Assembly: GCA_021199975.1 (NCBI GenBank)
Contig: JAJQHF010000014.1
Span: 1-7,035, forward strand
DNA: 7,035 nt
Direction of reading: 5' to 3'
Source: Candidatus Gastranaerophilales bacterium
Lineage (GTDB): Bacteria; Cyanobacteriota; Vampirovibrionia; Gastranaerophilales; Gastranaerophilaceae
Shown one piece after another: positions 6,934-7,035 of the stretch (its first letter is position 1; every line of letters starts with the position of its first letter). Under the pieces are notes generated by a model. That model was not told the DNA's origin, made no database searches, and saw nothing but the letters and a program-made list of their open reading frames with translations. A program made the translations under genes and the position numbers.

Positions 6934-7013
6934 ACTTATATTAGTAATTGTATATATAAAAAAATTTATATTTTAAAAATTGACAATAAATAAGAAGGAT
7001 TTTACAAAATACA
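6934..7013 (-). promoter_or_regulatory. Short AT-rich leader of the repeat protein
   Basis: If the hairpin at the window edge ends the preceding gene, the promoter of the repeat-protein gene must lie in these 80 bases. On the minus strand there is a TTGTCA (6986 down to 6981), but no good -10 at the right distance: TATAAA is 10 bases on and TATATA is 24 bases on. The leader also lacks a Shine-Dalgarno before either ATG. Translation may rely on an unstructured AT-rich leader. The promoter is not identified. Confidence 0.25.
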
Positions 7014-7035
7014 AAAAATGCTTACTTCTGTAAGC
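7014..7035 (-). terminator. Probable intrinsic terminator of a gene to the right (cut by window edge)
   Basis: Read on the minus strand, GCTTAC-AGAA-GTAAGC (7035 down to 7020) is a perfect 6-bp stem with a tetraloop, followed by ATTTTTTG. This is the usual form of a rho-independent terminator. It implies a minus-strand gene ending just right of the window. The stem may extend beyond position 7035. Confidence 0.6.

Noticed and set aside
6980..7008. Plus-strand promoter-like pair TTGACA (6980-6985) and TACAAA (7003-7008), 17 bp apart.
   Set aside because: The -10 is poor, and it would fire straight into a hairpin that looks like a minus-strand terminator; no plus-strand gene is visible before the window ends.

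Overview
This AT-rich window reads as a chromosomal segment of a low-GC, Gram-negative-type bacterium. It holds three complete genes and no mobile element, rRNA, tRNA or CRISPR array that I can see. From memory, the TypA protein has a strongly cyanobacterial flavour in its nucleotide-distal half (for example KVDEPTLQMIFSVNDSPF, and TRGEGIMNH followed by GEHNRPQD). Together with the very AT-rich DNA this suggests a non-photosynthetic cyanobacterial relative of the Melainabacteria/Gastranaerophilales type, usually found in guts. That placement is inference; no alignment was run.

Layout: (1) positions 1-264 are an AT-rich leader with a possible 3' gene tail at the very start, promoter-like hexamers, and a 10-bp direct repeat in front of typA. 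(2) 265-2058, plus strand: typA/bipA, a ribosome-associated translational GTPase. (3) 2059-2168: a convergent intergenic gap almost filled by one very long hairpin, best read as the alaS terminator and possibly shared with typA. (4) 2169-4778, minus strand: alaS, full-length alanyl-tRNA synthetase with catalytic, editing and C-Ala domains. Its leader can fold so that a 9-bp stem covers the alaS ribosome binding site. (5) 4894-6933, minus strand: a 679-residue protein of unrecognised family. It has a low-complexity acidic N-terminal region, at least nine degenerate ~28-30-residue helical repeats, and a C-terminal ~120-residue segment whose order of motifs (Arg, Ser, Glu) resembles an ADP-ribosyltransferase fold. 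(6) 6934-7035: an AT-rich leader, with a hairpin at the window edge that looks like the terminator of another minus-strand gene lying to the right.

typA and alaS are translation housekeeping genes facing each other. The large repeat protein lies upstream of alaS on the same strand with a 115-bp gap. I see no functional link between it and protein synthesis, and no strong terminator between the two, so read-through into alaS is possible. The repeat/ART-like protein is the candidate for something undescribed: a host- or cell-directed effector is one reading, but no clear secretion signal and no immunity partner are visible.
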